A stretch of DNA of 11,863 nucleotides, from NCBI GenBank assembly GCA_003155175.1, contig PMFP01000034.1, positions 13,769 to 25,631 of the forward strand, read 5' to 3'. The notes beneath the pieces are model-generated. The model saw only the letters and a program-made list of their open reading frames with translations. It was not told where the DNA came from and searched no databases. The stretch comes from Vulcanimicrobiota bacterium (GTDB lineage: Bacteria > Vulcanimicrobiota > Vulcanimicrobiia > Vulcanimicrobiales > Vulcanimicrobiaceae). The translations under genes and the position numbers were made by a program. Positions 1 to 9,037 of this stretch are shown one piece after another (the stretch's first letter is position 1; each line of letters opens with the position of its first letter).

Positions 1-2
1 TG

Positions 3-1787
3 GCTCGCGCGCATGCATGGGCGATGGAACGGCTGCGCGAGCGACTCGGGGACACCGATGCAGCCATTCTCGCCGGAGAACTCTGGGGCGAACGCGGCGC
101 CGTACCGCCGGATCTGCGCGCGGAGTTTCAGGAGACGGGAACCATCCACGTCCTGGTGACCGCGGGCTTGCATCTCGGCGTCGTCGCCGCCATCGCGTTC
201 TGGATCCTATCGTTCGCAGGTTTGCCGCGCGCGTGGACGTGCGCGGTGGTAACCGCGATCGTGTGGGCGTTCGTCGCGTGGAGCGGCGCGCAGCTGCCGG
301 CCGTGCGAGCCGCGACCATGCTGACCGCCGCGCTGGCCGCGCGTGCTTGCGGCCGTCCGGCGCTCTCGTGGAACGTGCTGGCGTTTGCCGCTGCGGCGAT
401 CGCGCTCGCACGGCCGCCTTCGGTTGCAGGCGCCTCGTTCGCGCTCTCGTTCTCGTGCGTAGCCGCGATCTTCGTCTGCGCGCGGCCGCTCGAACGTCTG
501 TTGTCCGGGTGGATCGCGCTACCCAACCGCGTGCGCGAAGCCGCGGTGCTCACGCTCGCGACGCAGCTGGGCACTTGGCCGCTTACCGCGGCCGTCTTCT
601 TGCAGTTTTCGCCGTACGCACTCGTCGCGAACTTCTGCATCGTGCCCTTCGTCGGCGTTACGATGATCCTGGGCGCCCTGCAGCTCGCGCTGGCGTGGTG
701 CGCACCCCTCGCGCAAGCGGCCGCGAACCTCACGAGTTGGTCGCTCGCCTGGACGCTGGCCGTCGTGCGCGCGCTCTCGGCGGCGAACGCTTCGACGATC
801 CCCATGACGCCGGCGCCAGCGTGGTGCATCGCCGCGTACGACGTCGCCGTGTACTGCGCGGTGCGCGCCTGGCAACGCGGCGCGTGGCAATTCGCCGCCA
901 TCGCTCTTCTCGCCGGCGTCGTGCTGACCGTCGCGCCGCCGCGCTTACCTGACGGGCGGCTGCGCATCACGGTGCTCGACGTCGGACAGGCGGACTCGAT
1001 CGCCGTGCAAACGCCCGGCGGCGAGGCGCTCCTGATCGACGGCGGCGGACGTCTGGAACGCGGCGCGAGCCCGGGCTCCGATTCGCAAGCCGAGTTGGTC
1101 GGCGAGCGGACGGTCGTGCCGTTCCTATTGCGATGCGGAATCCACCGGCTCGACGCCCTCATCTTGACGCATCCGCACGGCGACCACGCAGGCGGCGTCG
1201 CGCCGGTTCTGCGCAAGCTTTCCGTGGGCGAGATCGCCGACGGCGGCCAGCGGTACGGGGGGCACGCGTACCGCGACGCGATCGATCTGGCGCGCGCTCA
1301 GCGCGTGCCGATCGTGACGCCGCGCGCGGGCGACGTCTGGCGAACGCCCGACGGCGTGACGTTGCGCTTCGTGGGTCCATCGCTGCCGCTCGTGGCCGGA
1401 TCCCGCAACGACATCAACGAGAACTCGATCGCGTTCCTGTTGGAGTACCGCAGCTTCCGGATGCTCTTTACCGGCGACGCCGGTGCCGCGGCCGAGCAGC
1501 GCTTTCTCGCCGAAGGCGTGGACCTGCGCGCGGACGTGCTCAAAGTCGGCCATCACGGCTCGGCGTACGGTTCGACCCCGGCGTTTCTCGCCGCCGTACA
1601 TCCACGCTACGCCGTCATTTCGGTCGGCCGCCACAATTTGTTCGGGCATCCCGCGCCTGTCACGCTGGACGCGCTCCAAAACGCGGGCGCACGGATCTAT
1701 CGCACCGACGAAGACGGCGCCGTCGTCATAGCGACCGACGGTACCGGCGTCGGCATCACGTCGATGATCGGAGACGGAGGCCGTTGA
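3..1787 (+). CDS. comEC: ComEC/Rec2-type DNA uptake channel, 5' end cut by the window
   Basis: This is the inner-membrane channel that carries single-stranded DNA into the cytoplasm during natural transformation. The frame is open to the left edge, so the methionine at 24 is probably internal and the N-terminal OB-like region lies outside. The visible part begins in the competence domain: the stretch with GTIHVLVTAGLHLG at about 138-180 matches the family's GTxHLLAxSGLHxG, and several hydrophobic helices follow to about nt 950. From about nt 965 comes a metallo-beta-lactamase-like domain: ITVLDVGQADS, then the metal-binding HPHGDH near nt 1170, LFTGDAG near 1467, KVGHHGS near 1542 and HNLFGHP near 1632. 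All these motifs look intact, so nuclease activity of this domain is possible, as proposed for the family. The usual serine of SGLHxG is alanine here. The 3' end overlaps the convergent phosphatase gene by 32 bp. No other competence gene is in the window. Confidence 0.95.
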   Translation, partial: ARAHAWAMERLRERLGDTDAAILAGELWGERGAVPPDLRAEFQETGTIHVLVTAGLHLGVVAAIAFWILSFAGLPRAWTCAVVTAIVWAFVAWSGAQLPAVRAATMLTAALAARACGRPALSWNVLAFAAAAIALARPPSVAGASFALSFSCVAAIFVCARPLERLLSGWIALPNRVREAAVLTLATQLGTWPLTAAVFLQFSPYALVANFCIVPFVGVTMILGALQLALAWCAPLAQAAANLTSWSLAWTLAVVRALSAANASTIPMTPAPAWCIAAYDVAVYCAVRAWQRGAWQFAAIALLAGVVLTVAPPRLPDGRLRITVLDVGQADSIAVQTPGGEALLIDGGGRLERGASPGSDSQAELVGERTVVPFLLRCGIHRLDALILTHPHGDHAGGVAPVLRKLSVGEIADGGQRYGGHAYRDAIDLARAQRVPIVTPRAGDVWRTPDGVTLRFVGPSLPLVAGSRNDINENSIAFLLEYRSFRMLFTGDAGAAAEQRFLAEGVDLRADVLKVGHHGSAYGSTPAFLAAVHPRYAVISVGRHNLFGHPAPVTLDALQNAGARIYRTDEDGAVVIATDGTGVGITSMIGDGGR

Positions 1788-2550
1788 GGTACGCGAGGTC
1801 CACGATGCCGGCAGGCGGCGCCGGACCGCGAAGCGTTCGCGCCGGCGCGTCCCGCTCGCCCAGATCCGACAGCACGGCGGCCGCACCCGTGAAATCCTCG
1901 CCGGCGGTGAAATCGCTCACGGTGACGAGCGTCGTCAGTCCGGCGGCAAGCGCCGCGCGCAGGCCGACGTTCGAATCCTCGACGGCAACGCAGCCGCCGG
2001 CGCCCAGTCCGAGGCGATCCATCGCCCAGCGGTAGACGTCGGGTGCGGGTTTCTTGCGCTCGACGTCCTCCGACGCTGCGATGAGATCGATCGCACCGCG
2101 CACGGAATCGTCCTGCGCGAGCAGCGCCTCGACGCCCGTCCGCGACGCGGTCGTCGCGATCGCGACCTTCACGCCCGCCGAGCGCGCTTCGTGCACGAGG
2201 CGCCGGACGCCCGGACGTAGTGGCACGTGCGGCGCCATCGAGGCGAAGTTTCGAATCTTCGCTTCGTACACTTCAGCGATCAGACGATGCTTGGCGGCAT
2301 CGTCCCCGTCGCCAAGTTCGGGTCGATAGCGATCGAGGTAGTACCTGAGGCGTTCTTTGCCGCCCGCGACGCTCAACAGTTGGGCGTAGAGCGCCTCGTC
2401 CCACGTCCAGTGCAAGCCGAGCTGCGCGAACGCCTGGTTGTAGGCCACGCGGTGGCCGAGGCGTTCGGTTTCCGCGACGGTGCCGTCGAAATCCAAGAGC
2501 AAGCCGAGCAGCTCGCCGCGGTCGTTAAGGGAACCGGTCAATTGCGCCAT
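1756..2550 (-). CDS. HAD-superfamily phosphatase, CbbY-like
   Basis: This is a haloacid dehalogenase-type phosphatase of 264 residues from the chosen start. Motif I is DFDGT with the nucleophile Asp20 and acid Asp22. Motif II is the threonine pair at 133-134 in IATTAS, motif III is Lys167 in KKPAPD, and motif IV is Glu191-Asp192 in VAVEDSN. The cap region contains WTWDEALYAQLL and GGKERLRYYLDRY (about 48-75), which closely resembles CbbY, the xylulose-1,5-bisphosphate phosphatase that removes a misfire product inhibiting Rubisco. The related phosphoglycolate phosphatases and beta-phosphoglucomutases are alternatives. It carries about 30 extra C-terminal residues compared with a typical CbbY of about 230. 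I prefer ATG at 2550 because an AGG lies six bases upstream; an in-frame GTG at 2556 is also possible but has no spacing for a ribosome site. It is divergent from glcD and convergent with comEC. Confidence 0.88.
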   Translation of the reverse strand: MAQLTGSLNDRGELLGLLLDFDGTVAETERLGHRVAYNQAFAQLGLHWTWDEALYAQLLSVAGGKERLRYYLDRYRPELGDGDDAAKHRLIAEVYEAKIRNFASMAPHVPLRPGVRRLVHEARSAGVKVAIATTASRTGVEALLAQDDSVRGAIDLIAASEDVERKKPAPDVYRWAMDRLGLGAGGCVAVEDSNVGLRAALAAGLTTLVTVSDFTAGEDFTGAAAVLSDLGERDAPARTLRGPAPPAGIVDLAYLNGLRLRSST

Positions 2551-2606
2551 TCGCACCCTGAAATCGGGAGAAGGACTTTCATTTCCCCTGTTACCATGGA
2601 GCAGCG
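2551..2606. promoter_or_regulatory. Divergent intergenic region between the CbbY-like gene and glcDEF
   Basis: These 56 bp must hold the 5' signals of both divergent genes unless their promoters lie inside the opposite coding region. It is noticeably richer in A/T than its surroundings. I see GAAAT at 2560-2564 facing ATTTC at 2581-2585, a weak inverted pair that could be an operator or chance. A GGAG at 2598-2601, five bases before the glcD ATG, is a reasonable ribosome-binding site. No convincing -35/-10 pair is visible on either strand. Confidence 0.35.
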
Positions 2607-4051
2607 ATGCCCGTCAATCCGCAGCCGTTCGCCGCCATCGTCGGCGCAGAAAACGTCGTCGGCGCGCCGAGCGAACTACGCACGTACGAGTGCGACGGTT
2701 TGACCGGAACGCGCGTGACGCCGGCGCTCGTCGTGCTGCCCGCCACGACCCGCGAGGTTTCGCGCTGCGTGAAACTCGCGCGCGACCTGGGCATGCCGAT
2801 CGTCGCGCGCGGCGCGGGAACCGGCCTTTCGGGCGGCGCGGTGCCGAGCGCGGGCTGCCTGGTCGTCGGCCTCTCGCGCATGAAAGCCATCCTCGAAATA
2901 GACGTTGCGAACGAGCGCGTGCGCGTTCAGCCCGGCGTCGTCAACCTCGACGTCAGCCGCGCGCTCGCTCCGCTTGGATATTATTACGCTCCCGATCCGT
3001 CTTCTCAGAGCGTCTGCTCGATCGGCGGCAACGTGGCGGAGAACGCCGGCGGCGCGCATTGTCTCAAGTACGGCTTCACCGTCAACCACGCACTCGGCGC
3101 GACGCTCGTTCTTGCCGACGGCAGCGTGACCGAGATCGGCGGTCCCGTCCTCGACTGCCTCGGGTACGACCTGATGGCGGCCGTCGTCGGCAGCGAAGGC
3201 ATGCTCGGCATCGTCACCGAGGTTTGGTTGCGCGTGCTGCGCCTTCCCGAAAAAACGCGAACGATCTTTGCGACGTTTGCGACTACCGGCCAGGCCGGCG
3301 ACGCGGTATCGGCGATCGTCGCGCGCGGGATCGTCCCGGCGGCCGTCGAGATGATGGACGGGCTCGCGATCGAAGCGATCGTTTCCGCAACGGGCGTGGA
3401 CTGGCCGCTCGACGCCGGGGCCGCGCTGCTGATCGACGTGGACGGCATCGCCGCCGAAGTAGAGGAGACGGCGCACGAGACGATCGCGCTGATGACGGCG
3501 TGCGGAGCGATCGAGGTTCGCAGCCCGCACGACGACGAGCAGCGCGCGCTCATGTGGAAGGGCCGCAAGGGCGCGTTCGCCGCCATGGGGCGCATCAGTC
3601 CGAACTACTACGTGCAAGACGGCGTCATCCCGCGCAAAGAGATCGCCGCGGTGCTGCGCGAGATCGCCGAGCTCGCCTCCACGTCGGGATTGCGCGTCGC
3701 GAACGTCTTTCACGCCGGCGACGGTAACCTTCACCCACTGGTACTCTACGACGCCCGCGTCGCCGGCGAGGAAGAGCTCGCCGAGCGCGTCGGCGGGGAG
3801 ATTCTGCGCATCTGCATCGATCATGGGGGTTCCATCACGGGCGAGCACGGCGTCGGTCTGGACAAAGCCGTCTACATGAGCGAACTCTTTACCGACGACG
3901 ATCTCGAAACCATGAATATGCTGCGCTGCGCGTTCGATCCGGAGCGCGCGCTCAACCCGGGCAAAGTCTTTCCGACGCCGCGTCTTTGCGGCGACCGTCC
4001 GGGTCCGTTCGCGCTCACGTCCTTCGAACGCGACGGCGTCGCGGGGCGCGG

Positions 4052-4055
<4 letters not shown>
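2607..4055 (+). CDS. glcD: Glycolate oxidase FAD subunit GlcD
   Basis: This is the flavoprotein catalytic subunit of glycolate oxidase, which oxidizes glycolate to glyoxylate and passes electrons through GlcF towards the membrane quinone pool. Its 482 residues are close to the 499 of E. coli GlcD. The PCMH-type FAD-binding domain spans about residues 36-215, with GAGTGLSGGA near 70, SIGGNVAENAGG near 137 and GSEGMLGIVTEV near 195. The C-terminal FAD-oxidase domain has HAGDGNLHP near 369, GEHGVG near 412 and the closing FDPERALNPGKVFP. HAGDGN and GEHGVG are hallmarks of the D-lactate/glycolate dehydrogenase family. D-lactate or D-2-hydroxyglutarate dehydrogenase would look similar, but the following glcE and glcF support glycolate. 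The ATG has GGAG five bases upstream. Its TGA overlaps the glcE ATG as ATGA. Confidence 0.95.
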
Positions 4056-5223
<1,168 letters not shown>

Positions 5224-5224
<1 letters not shown>

Positions 5225-6525
5225 TGCCGGCGCCGCACGAATCGTCCGCGGATGCGCGATCGACGGTGGACCTCATCGCGGACTGCGTGCATTGCGGCTT
5301 CTGTCTCCCGGCGTGTCCGACGTACGCGTCGTGGGGACGCGAGACGGACTCTCCGCGCGGCCGCATCGATCTCATGAAGGGCCTCTCGGACGGGACGCTC
5401 GCGCTCGAGGAGACGGTCGTCTCGCATTTCGACGCGTGTCTCGGCTGCATGGCCTGCGTCACCGCCTGCCCGTCGGGCGTCCGCTACGACGTGTTGATCG
5501 AAACGACGCGCGCTCGCATCGAGGAAGGCTACCGCCGGGCGCCCGGCGACTCGCTATTCCGTACCGCGATCTTCTCGCTCTTTCCGTACCCCGGGCGCCT
5601 GCGCGCGGCGGCGCTTCCGCTCTCGCTCTACGTCCGCAGCGGACTGCAACGCATCGCGCGTGCCTCCGGCCTGCTCCGGCTTTTGCCTGCGCGCATCGCG
5701 CAGCTGGACGAGCTCGCGCCGCCGGTCGCTCGCGAGAAGCGACTCCTAGGGTTCTATCCGGCGCGCACGGCGAGCGCGCGCCGGCGCGTCGCTCTGGTCG
5801 CCGGCTGCGTGCAGCGCGTCTTCTTTCCGAACGTGAACGATGCGACGATCCGCGTGCTCAACGCCGAAGGCTGCGACGTCGTCGTGCCGCCCGCACAGGG
5901 CTGTTGCGGGGCGCTCTCGTTCCACGGCGGCCGGGAAGCCGAAGCCAAGGGCTTCGCCCGGCGGCTGATCTCCGAATTCGACGCCGGCGGCCTCGACGCG
6001 ATCCTCGTCAACGCGGCCGGCTGCGGTTCGACGTTAAAGGAATACGGCCGGCTTTTCTCCGGCGACGAAAGCATGCGCGAACCGGCGGCGCGATTCGCGG
6101 CGAAGGTGCGCGACGTCAGCGAGTTTCTAGCCGGACTCGATCCGATCGCGACGCGTCACCGGATCGACGCTCGCATCGCCTATCACGACGCCTGTCATCT
6201 CTCCCACGCGCAAGGCATCCGCGCTCAGCCAAGAGCGCTGCTCCGGTCCATTCCCGGCGTAACGCTGTGCGAGATTCCCGACGGCGACCAGTGCTGCGGC
6301 AGCGCCGGCACGTACAACCTGTTCGAACCTGCGAGCGCGAACGAGATCGGCGAACGCAAGGTGGACAACGTGCTCTCGACTCAAGCCGACATCATCGCGA
6401 GCGCCAACCCCGGCTGTACGCTGCAGATGCTCTCGCTCTTGCAAAAGCGCGGTCGCTCGCTGCGCGCCGCACATCCCGTCGAGATCCTCGACGCTTCGAT
6501 TGCGGGGCGCGCCGTCGCCGGCTAG
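5224..6525 (+). CDS. glcF: Glycolate oxidase iron-sulfur subunit GlcF
   Basis: This is the iron-sulfur subunit that takes electrons from the GlcD/GlcE flavins. It has 433 residues; E. coli GlcF has 407. Two ferredoxin-type 4Fe-4S motifs are complete: Cys21, 24, 27, 31 followed by Pro, and Cys72, 75, 78, 82 followed by Pro. Two cysteine-rich CCG domains follow: VAGCVQRVFFPNVN leading to QGCCGALSFHGG near residue 226, and YHDACHLSHAQG leading to DQCCGSAGTYN near residue 357. These domains are known from GlcF, heterodisulfide reductase subunit B and LldE. Its ATG shares one base with the glcE stop (TGATG), so the three genes form one coupled unit. The stop TAG is part of CTAG at 6522-6525, whose complement is the stop of the convergent DoxX gene. 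No transcription terminator separates the two. Confidence 0.95.
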
Positions 6526-6923
6526 ATCCGGTTCGACGCAGGCTCGGCCCGAGCGGCGAGCAGAGGCGCGAAGTTCGCGCGCAGCGGCGACGCGACCAAG
6601 AACCAGAGCGCCGTCGCAACGAGACCCGGCAGAATCGTGGCCGGCATCATCGTGACGTGGAACGCGAGGATGTTGGCCAGCACGGCGGCGATCGTGACGA
6701 GCGCCAGCGGGACGTAGCGGTTTGCCAAGAGTGCCAAACCCGCGAGCAACTGGACCGCGCCGACAAACGCCATATAATGTGAGGCGAACATGACCTCGTT
6801 GAAGCTAGCCGCCATCGCGGGGATGCCGGGGGGAACGGGTATGAACCGGAAAATACCGTTCAAACCAAAGACGACGAACATCACGCCGAGCAGAACTCGC
6901 GCGATGAGACTTGCGATTTTCAA
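6522..6923 (-). CDS. DoxX-family membrane protein
   Basis: A small integral membrane protein of 133 residues with about four hydrophobic segments (roughly residues 3-25, 48-68, 72-94, 98-115). The opening MKIASLIARVLLGVMFVVFGLNG followed by a proline-rich loop is typical of DoxX/DoxD-like proteins. The family is named after a subunit of the archaeal thiosulfate:quinone oxidoreductase, but bacterial members are mostly of unknown function, some linked to redox stress. I would not assign a reaction. The start is TTG at 6923: it is supported by GAAGAGG at 6931-6937 seven bases upstream, by the family-typical N-terminus and by the TTGA overlap with the stop of the arginase-like gene. It is the last gene of the minus-strand cluster and converges on glcF with a four-base overlap. 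Confidence 0.85.
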   Translation of the reverse strand: MKIASLIARVLLGVMFVVFGLNGIFRFIPVPPGIPAMAASFNEVMFASHYMAFVGAVQLLAGLALLANRYVPLALVTIAAVLANILAFHVTMMPATILPGLVATALWFLVASPLRANFAPLLAARAEPASNRI

Positions 6924-7786
6924 AACGAAACCTCTTCGTTACGGCGGGCGTCCGCGTGCATGCGGGCGATGAATTCCTTGGAAAGTTTTGCCGCGACGGT
7001 CGCGGTCATGTCTTGGATGTCGCGTTCGGGATTGAGTTCGACGACGTCGCAACCGACGACGTTGCCCGGGATCTTCGCCAACACGTCGAGCACGTCGCGC
7101 ACCGAAAGGCCACCCGGCTCGCGGTGCGAGACGCCCGGCGCGAACGCCGGGTCCAATCCGTCGAGATCCACCGAAAGGTAGACGGGGCCGCCGGGCAGCC
7201 TCGAGCATGCCTCTTGCAGCTGCGACGGTCCGAAGACGCGCACGCCATGCCGGTCCGCCATTTCTCGCTGAGGCGACGACATCGTGCGAATGCCGATCTG
7301 CGTGAGGCTCTCGACTCCCGCGTCCTCAAGGATTCTGGCGAACGGACAGGCGTGCGAGTACCGGTTTCCGCCGAATTCCGGGTAGAGGTCGGGATGCGCG
7401 TCCACGTGCACGACGCACAAACCGGGATAGCGCAAGGCATACGCGCGGACGACGGGATACGTGATCGAGTGGTCGCCTCCGAGCGAGAGCACGCGTCGCC
7501 CGAGCGCCAGTTGCGCTTCAATCGCGGCTTCGATGGTCTCAAGATCGCTCTCGTCCTCGCGCAGCGCGACGTCGCCGAGATCTTCGAAGACGCCGGGCGT
7601 CGCGAGGTCGAGCTCGGACTCCGCAAACGAATTCGAGCCGTCGTCGTTCATCGCTAGGCGAATGCGCGCCGGCGCCTTGGCGGGGCCACGCAGATGCGAC
7701 GAATTCGAATCCGTCGGGAAACCAAGCACGGCGACCGTAACGGCCGCCGCCCGTTGCGGTGGGCTAGATGCCGTGTTCGTCGACAT
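6920..7786 (-). CDS. Ureohydrolase: plant-type arginase/agmatinase
   Basis: A manganese-dependent ureohydrolase of 288 residues that should hydrolyse a guanidino compound (arginine or agmatine) to urea and an amine. The metal ligands are all present: His106 in GGDHS, Asp129/His131/Asp133 in DAHPD, and Asp207/Asp209 in DLDGLDP. The segment after the last motif (AFAPGVSHREPGGLS, then GCDVVELNPERD and MTATVAAKL) and the earlier GGNRYSHACPFARI closely resemble plant arginases, which are nearer to agmatinases than to animal arginases. The substrate therefore stays open between arginine and agmatine. I chose ATG at 7786, which overlaps the upstream DUF5069 gene by 23 bases; there is no ribosome-binding site in front, so coupling to that gene is likely. 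An upstream GTG at 7861 would add 25 non-family residues. The stop overlaps the DoxX start as TTGA. Confidence 0.88.
   Translation of the reverse strand: MSTNTASSPPQRAAAVTVAVLGFPTDSNSSHLRGPAKAPARIRLAMNDDGSNSFAESELDLATPGVFEDLGDVALREDESDLETIEAAIEAQLALGRRVLSLGGDHSITYPVVRAYALRYPGLCVVHVDAHPDLYPEFGGNRYSHACPFARILEDAGVESLTQIGIRTMSSPQREMADRHGVRVFGPSQLQEACSRLPGGPVYLSVDLDGLDPAFAPGVSHREPGGLSVRDVLDVLAKIPGNVVGCDVVELNPERDIQDMTATVAAKLSKEFIARMHADARRNEEVSF
6931..6937 (-). promoter_or_regulatory. Ribosome-binding site fixing the TTG start of the DoxX gene
   Basis: On the minus strand this reads GAAGAGG, seven bases before the TTG at 6923. It lies within the last codons of the upstream arginase-like gene, which fits translational coupling. 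Confidence 0.6.
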
Positions 7787-8177
7787 AGTCGAGGAAGTCG
7801 ATCGAATAGACCAGCTCCGGATGATCGGCCAGCCACGGATTGTCGGCGATCGCCTCGGCACGGTCGCCGTTGTAGATTTCGCGGCGCGTCACGAAGCCGT
7901 TCCAGGCCTCGATCCCACCGGGCTTCGCGTGGGCGCGGACGTACGCAGCGACGTCGGCGTCGGACGTCGCGCCTCGCACGGCCTCGGTAAAGTCCGCAAC
8001 GCTGATCCCCATCTCGTCGAGCATCTTCGTCGTGAATCCCTCGACCTTGAAATCGTGGACGTTGCCGCCGGGTAGCGAGGCGCGGACTTTATCGATCGAA
8101 CGAGGCAGAAAGGTGATGCCGTCCAGTTCGGCCCGCGCGCGGCGCGGCAAGTTCGTCCGAAGATCGAGCGGTTCCAT
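7764..8177 (-). CDS. DUF5069 domain protein
   Basis: A soluble protein of 137 residues matching, as I recall the family, DUF5069. It opens with LDLRTNLPRRARAELDGITFLPRSIDKVRASLPGG, like the DLTxxxPRSxxxxLGGxxxLPRxIDKARA start of that family, and ends with AWNGFVTRREIYNGDRA. No catalytic motif stands out and no signal peptide or membrane segment is seen. Its function is unknown. The ATG at 8177 has an excellent AGGAGG six bases upstream, the strongest ribosome-binding site in the window, so this may be a well translated protein. It sits 37 bp behind the PEP mutase-like gene and overlaps the arginase-like gene by 23 bp. Confidence 0.8.
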   Translation of the reverse strand: MEPLDLRTNLPRRARAELDGITFLPRSIDKVRASLPGGNVHDFKVEGFTTKMLDEMGISVADFTEAVRGATSDADVAAYVRAHAKPGGIEAWNGFVTRREIYNGDRAEAIADNPWLADHPELVYSIDFLDYVDEHGI

Positions 8178-8183
8178 TGACGT

Positions 8184-8189
8184 CCTCCT
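8184..8189 (-). promoter_or_regulatory. Consensus Shine-Dalgarno of the DUF5069 gene
   Basis: The minus strand reads AGGAGG six bases before the ATG at 8177. It is a perfect consensus, unlike most other genes here, which show weak or no sites. Confidence 0.7.
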
Positions 8190-8214
8190 GGACTAGCGGG
8201 AAGAGTGCATGGGC

Positions 8215-9024
8215 CTAAACACTTCCGGGGCGGCTTTGGTGGCGCGCGGCCAGCGCGTTCATCTCCGCGTACGGCACGGCGCCTCCCGAGAAGAGCGCCG
8301 CGCTTTCGCCTCCCAGGAAAGCGGTCGCGGCCGCGCGAGCGTCGCCGTATGCGAGCTTGGCAAGGCCGGAGCCGGCGCTGATGCGTCGCACGCCCAACCC
8401 GTACAACTCCGCGAACGCCGGCAGTCCGGGTTCGGCCAACACGGCGAGGGGCAGCGGCGTTGCCTGCGCCAGCGTCGCGATCGCCTCCGGCGCGATGCCG
8501 GGAACGAAAATGCCGTCCGCGCCGGCGAGCGCGTAGCGCTTCGCGCGAGCGACCGACTCCGCGACGGCGTCGTCGCCGTGCGCCAACTCGCGCAGATAGA
8601 CGTCGGCACGCGCGTTCACGAAGATGCCGGTCCTTCGCTTCACCGCTTCGATCTTTGCCGCCAGCAATTCGGGGTTCCCGTCACCGTCCTCGAGATTGAT
8701 TCCGGCTGCGCCCATAGTCGCGAGTTGCGAGGCGAGGATCGCGACCTCGCCTGGGTCGCCGGAATATCCGCCTTCGAGGTCCACCGAGACCGGCACGCTC
8801 GGGCATGCGCGAAGGATTGCCGCGACGGCCAAGAGCAGCGCCTCGCGCGGCAGGGCGTCGCCGTCGGGGAACCCGCAGGACCACGCGAGACCCGCACTCG
8901 TCGTCGCGATCGCGGTCGCGCCGGCGGAGACGAACAGTATTGCCGACGCGGCATCCCACGCGTTGGGAAGAACGAGCACGCGCGTCTGCGCGTGCAGGGC
9001 TCGAAACGTTGCGACGTGCTCCAC
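8215..9024 (-). CDS. Isocitrate lyase/PEP mutase superfamily protein
   Basis: A 269-residue TIM-barrel enzyme of the isocitrate lyase/phosphoenolpyruvate mutase superfamily, acting on C-C or P-C bonds of 2-oxo acid-type substrates. Visible motifs: LVLPNAWDAASA near 17-28, ATTSAGLAWSCGFPDGD near 40-56, the metal-site VDLEGGY with Asp82 and Glu84, GINLEDG with Glu112, and NARAD near 137-141. The KRCGH-type loop with the catalytic cysteine of isocitrate and methylisocitrate lyases is absent after the LED motif, so a classical lyase is unlikely; members like this are often labelled carboxyvinyl-carboxyphosphonate phosphorylmutase or oxaloacetate decarboxylase without proof. I chose GTG at 9024 because GAGGAG lies six bases upstream; an in-frame GTG at 9045 would place that site inside the gene. 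It follows the Ada-like gene by 13 bp, so co-transcription is likely. Confidence 0.85.
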   Translation of the reverse strand: MEHVATFRALHAQTRVLVLPNAWDAASAILFVSAGATAIATTSAGLAWSCGFPDGDALPREALLLAVAAILRACPSVPVSVDLEGGYSGDPGEVAILASQLATMGAAGINLEDGDGNPELLAAKIEAVKRRTGIFVNARADVYLRELAHGDDAVAESVARAKRYALAGADGIFVPGIAPEAIATLAQATPLPLAVLAEPGLPAFAELYGLGVRRISAGSGLAKLAYGDARAAATAFLGGESAALFSGGAVPYAEMNALAARHQSRPGSV

Positions 9025-9030
9025 GGCTAG

Positions 9031-9036
9031 CTCCTC
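9031..9036 (-). promoter_or_regulatory. Ribosome-binding site deciding the start of the PEP mutase-like gene
   Basis: The minus strand reads GAGGAG, six bases before GTG at 9024. It supports that start over the upstream GTG at 9045. Confidence 0.6.
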
Positions 9037-9037
9037 T

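Noticed and set aside
17..952. Open frame over the comEC competence domain in another frame
   Set aside because: Mostly Arg and Ala, no motif; the ComEC frame is strongly supported.
2592..2597. TACCAT as a -10 box for glcD
   Set aside because: A start there would leave the GGAG ribosome-binding site outside the message, and no -35 lies at the right distance.
3986..4051. N-terminal extension of GlcE
   Set aside because: It lies inside glcD and reads as arginine-rich sequence; the ATGA overlap at 4052 gives the family-typical start.
5292..6782. Long + strand open frame (496 codons) across glcF and the DoxX gene
   Set aside because: It is arginine-rich, out of frame with the clear Fe-S and CCG motifs of GlcF, and has no family signature.
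7787..7861. N-terminal extension of the arginase-like protein from GTG at 7861
   Set aside because: The 25 extra residues (rich in Arg, Ser, Ile) do not look like the family and overlap the DUF5069 gene deeply.
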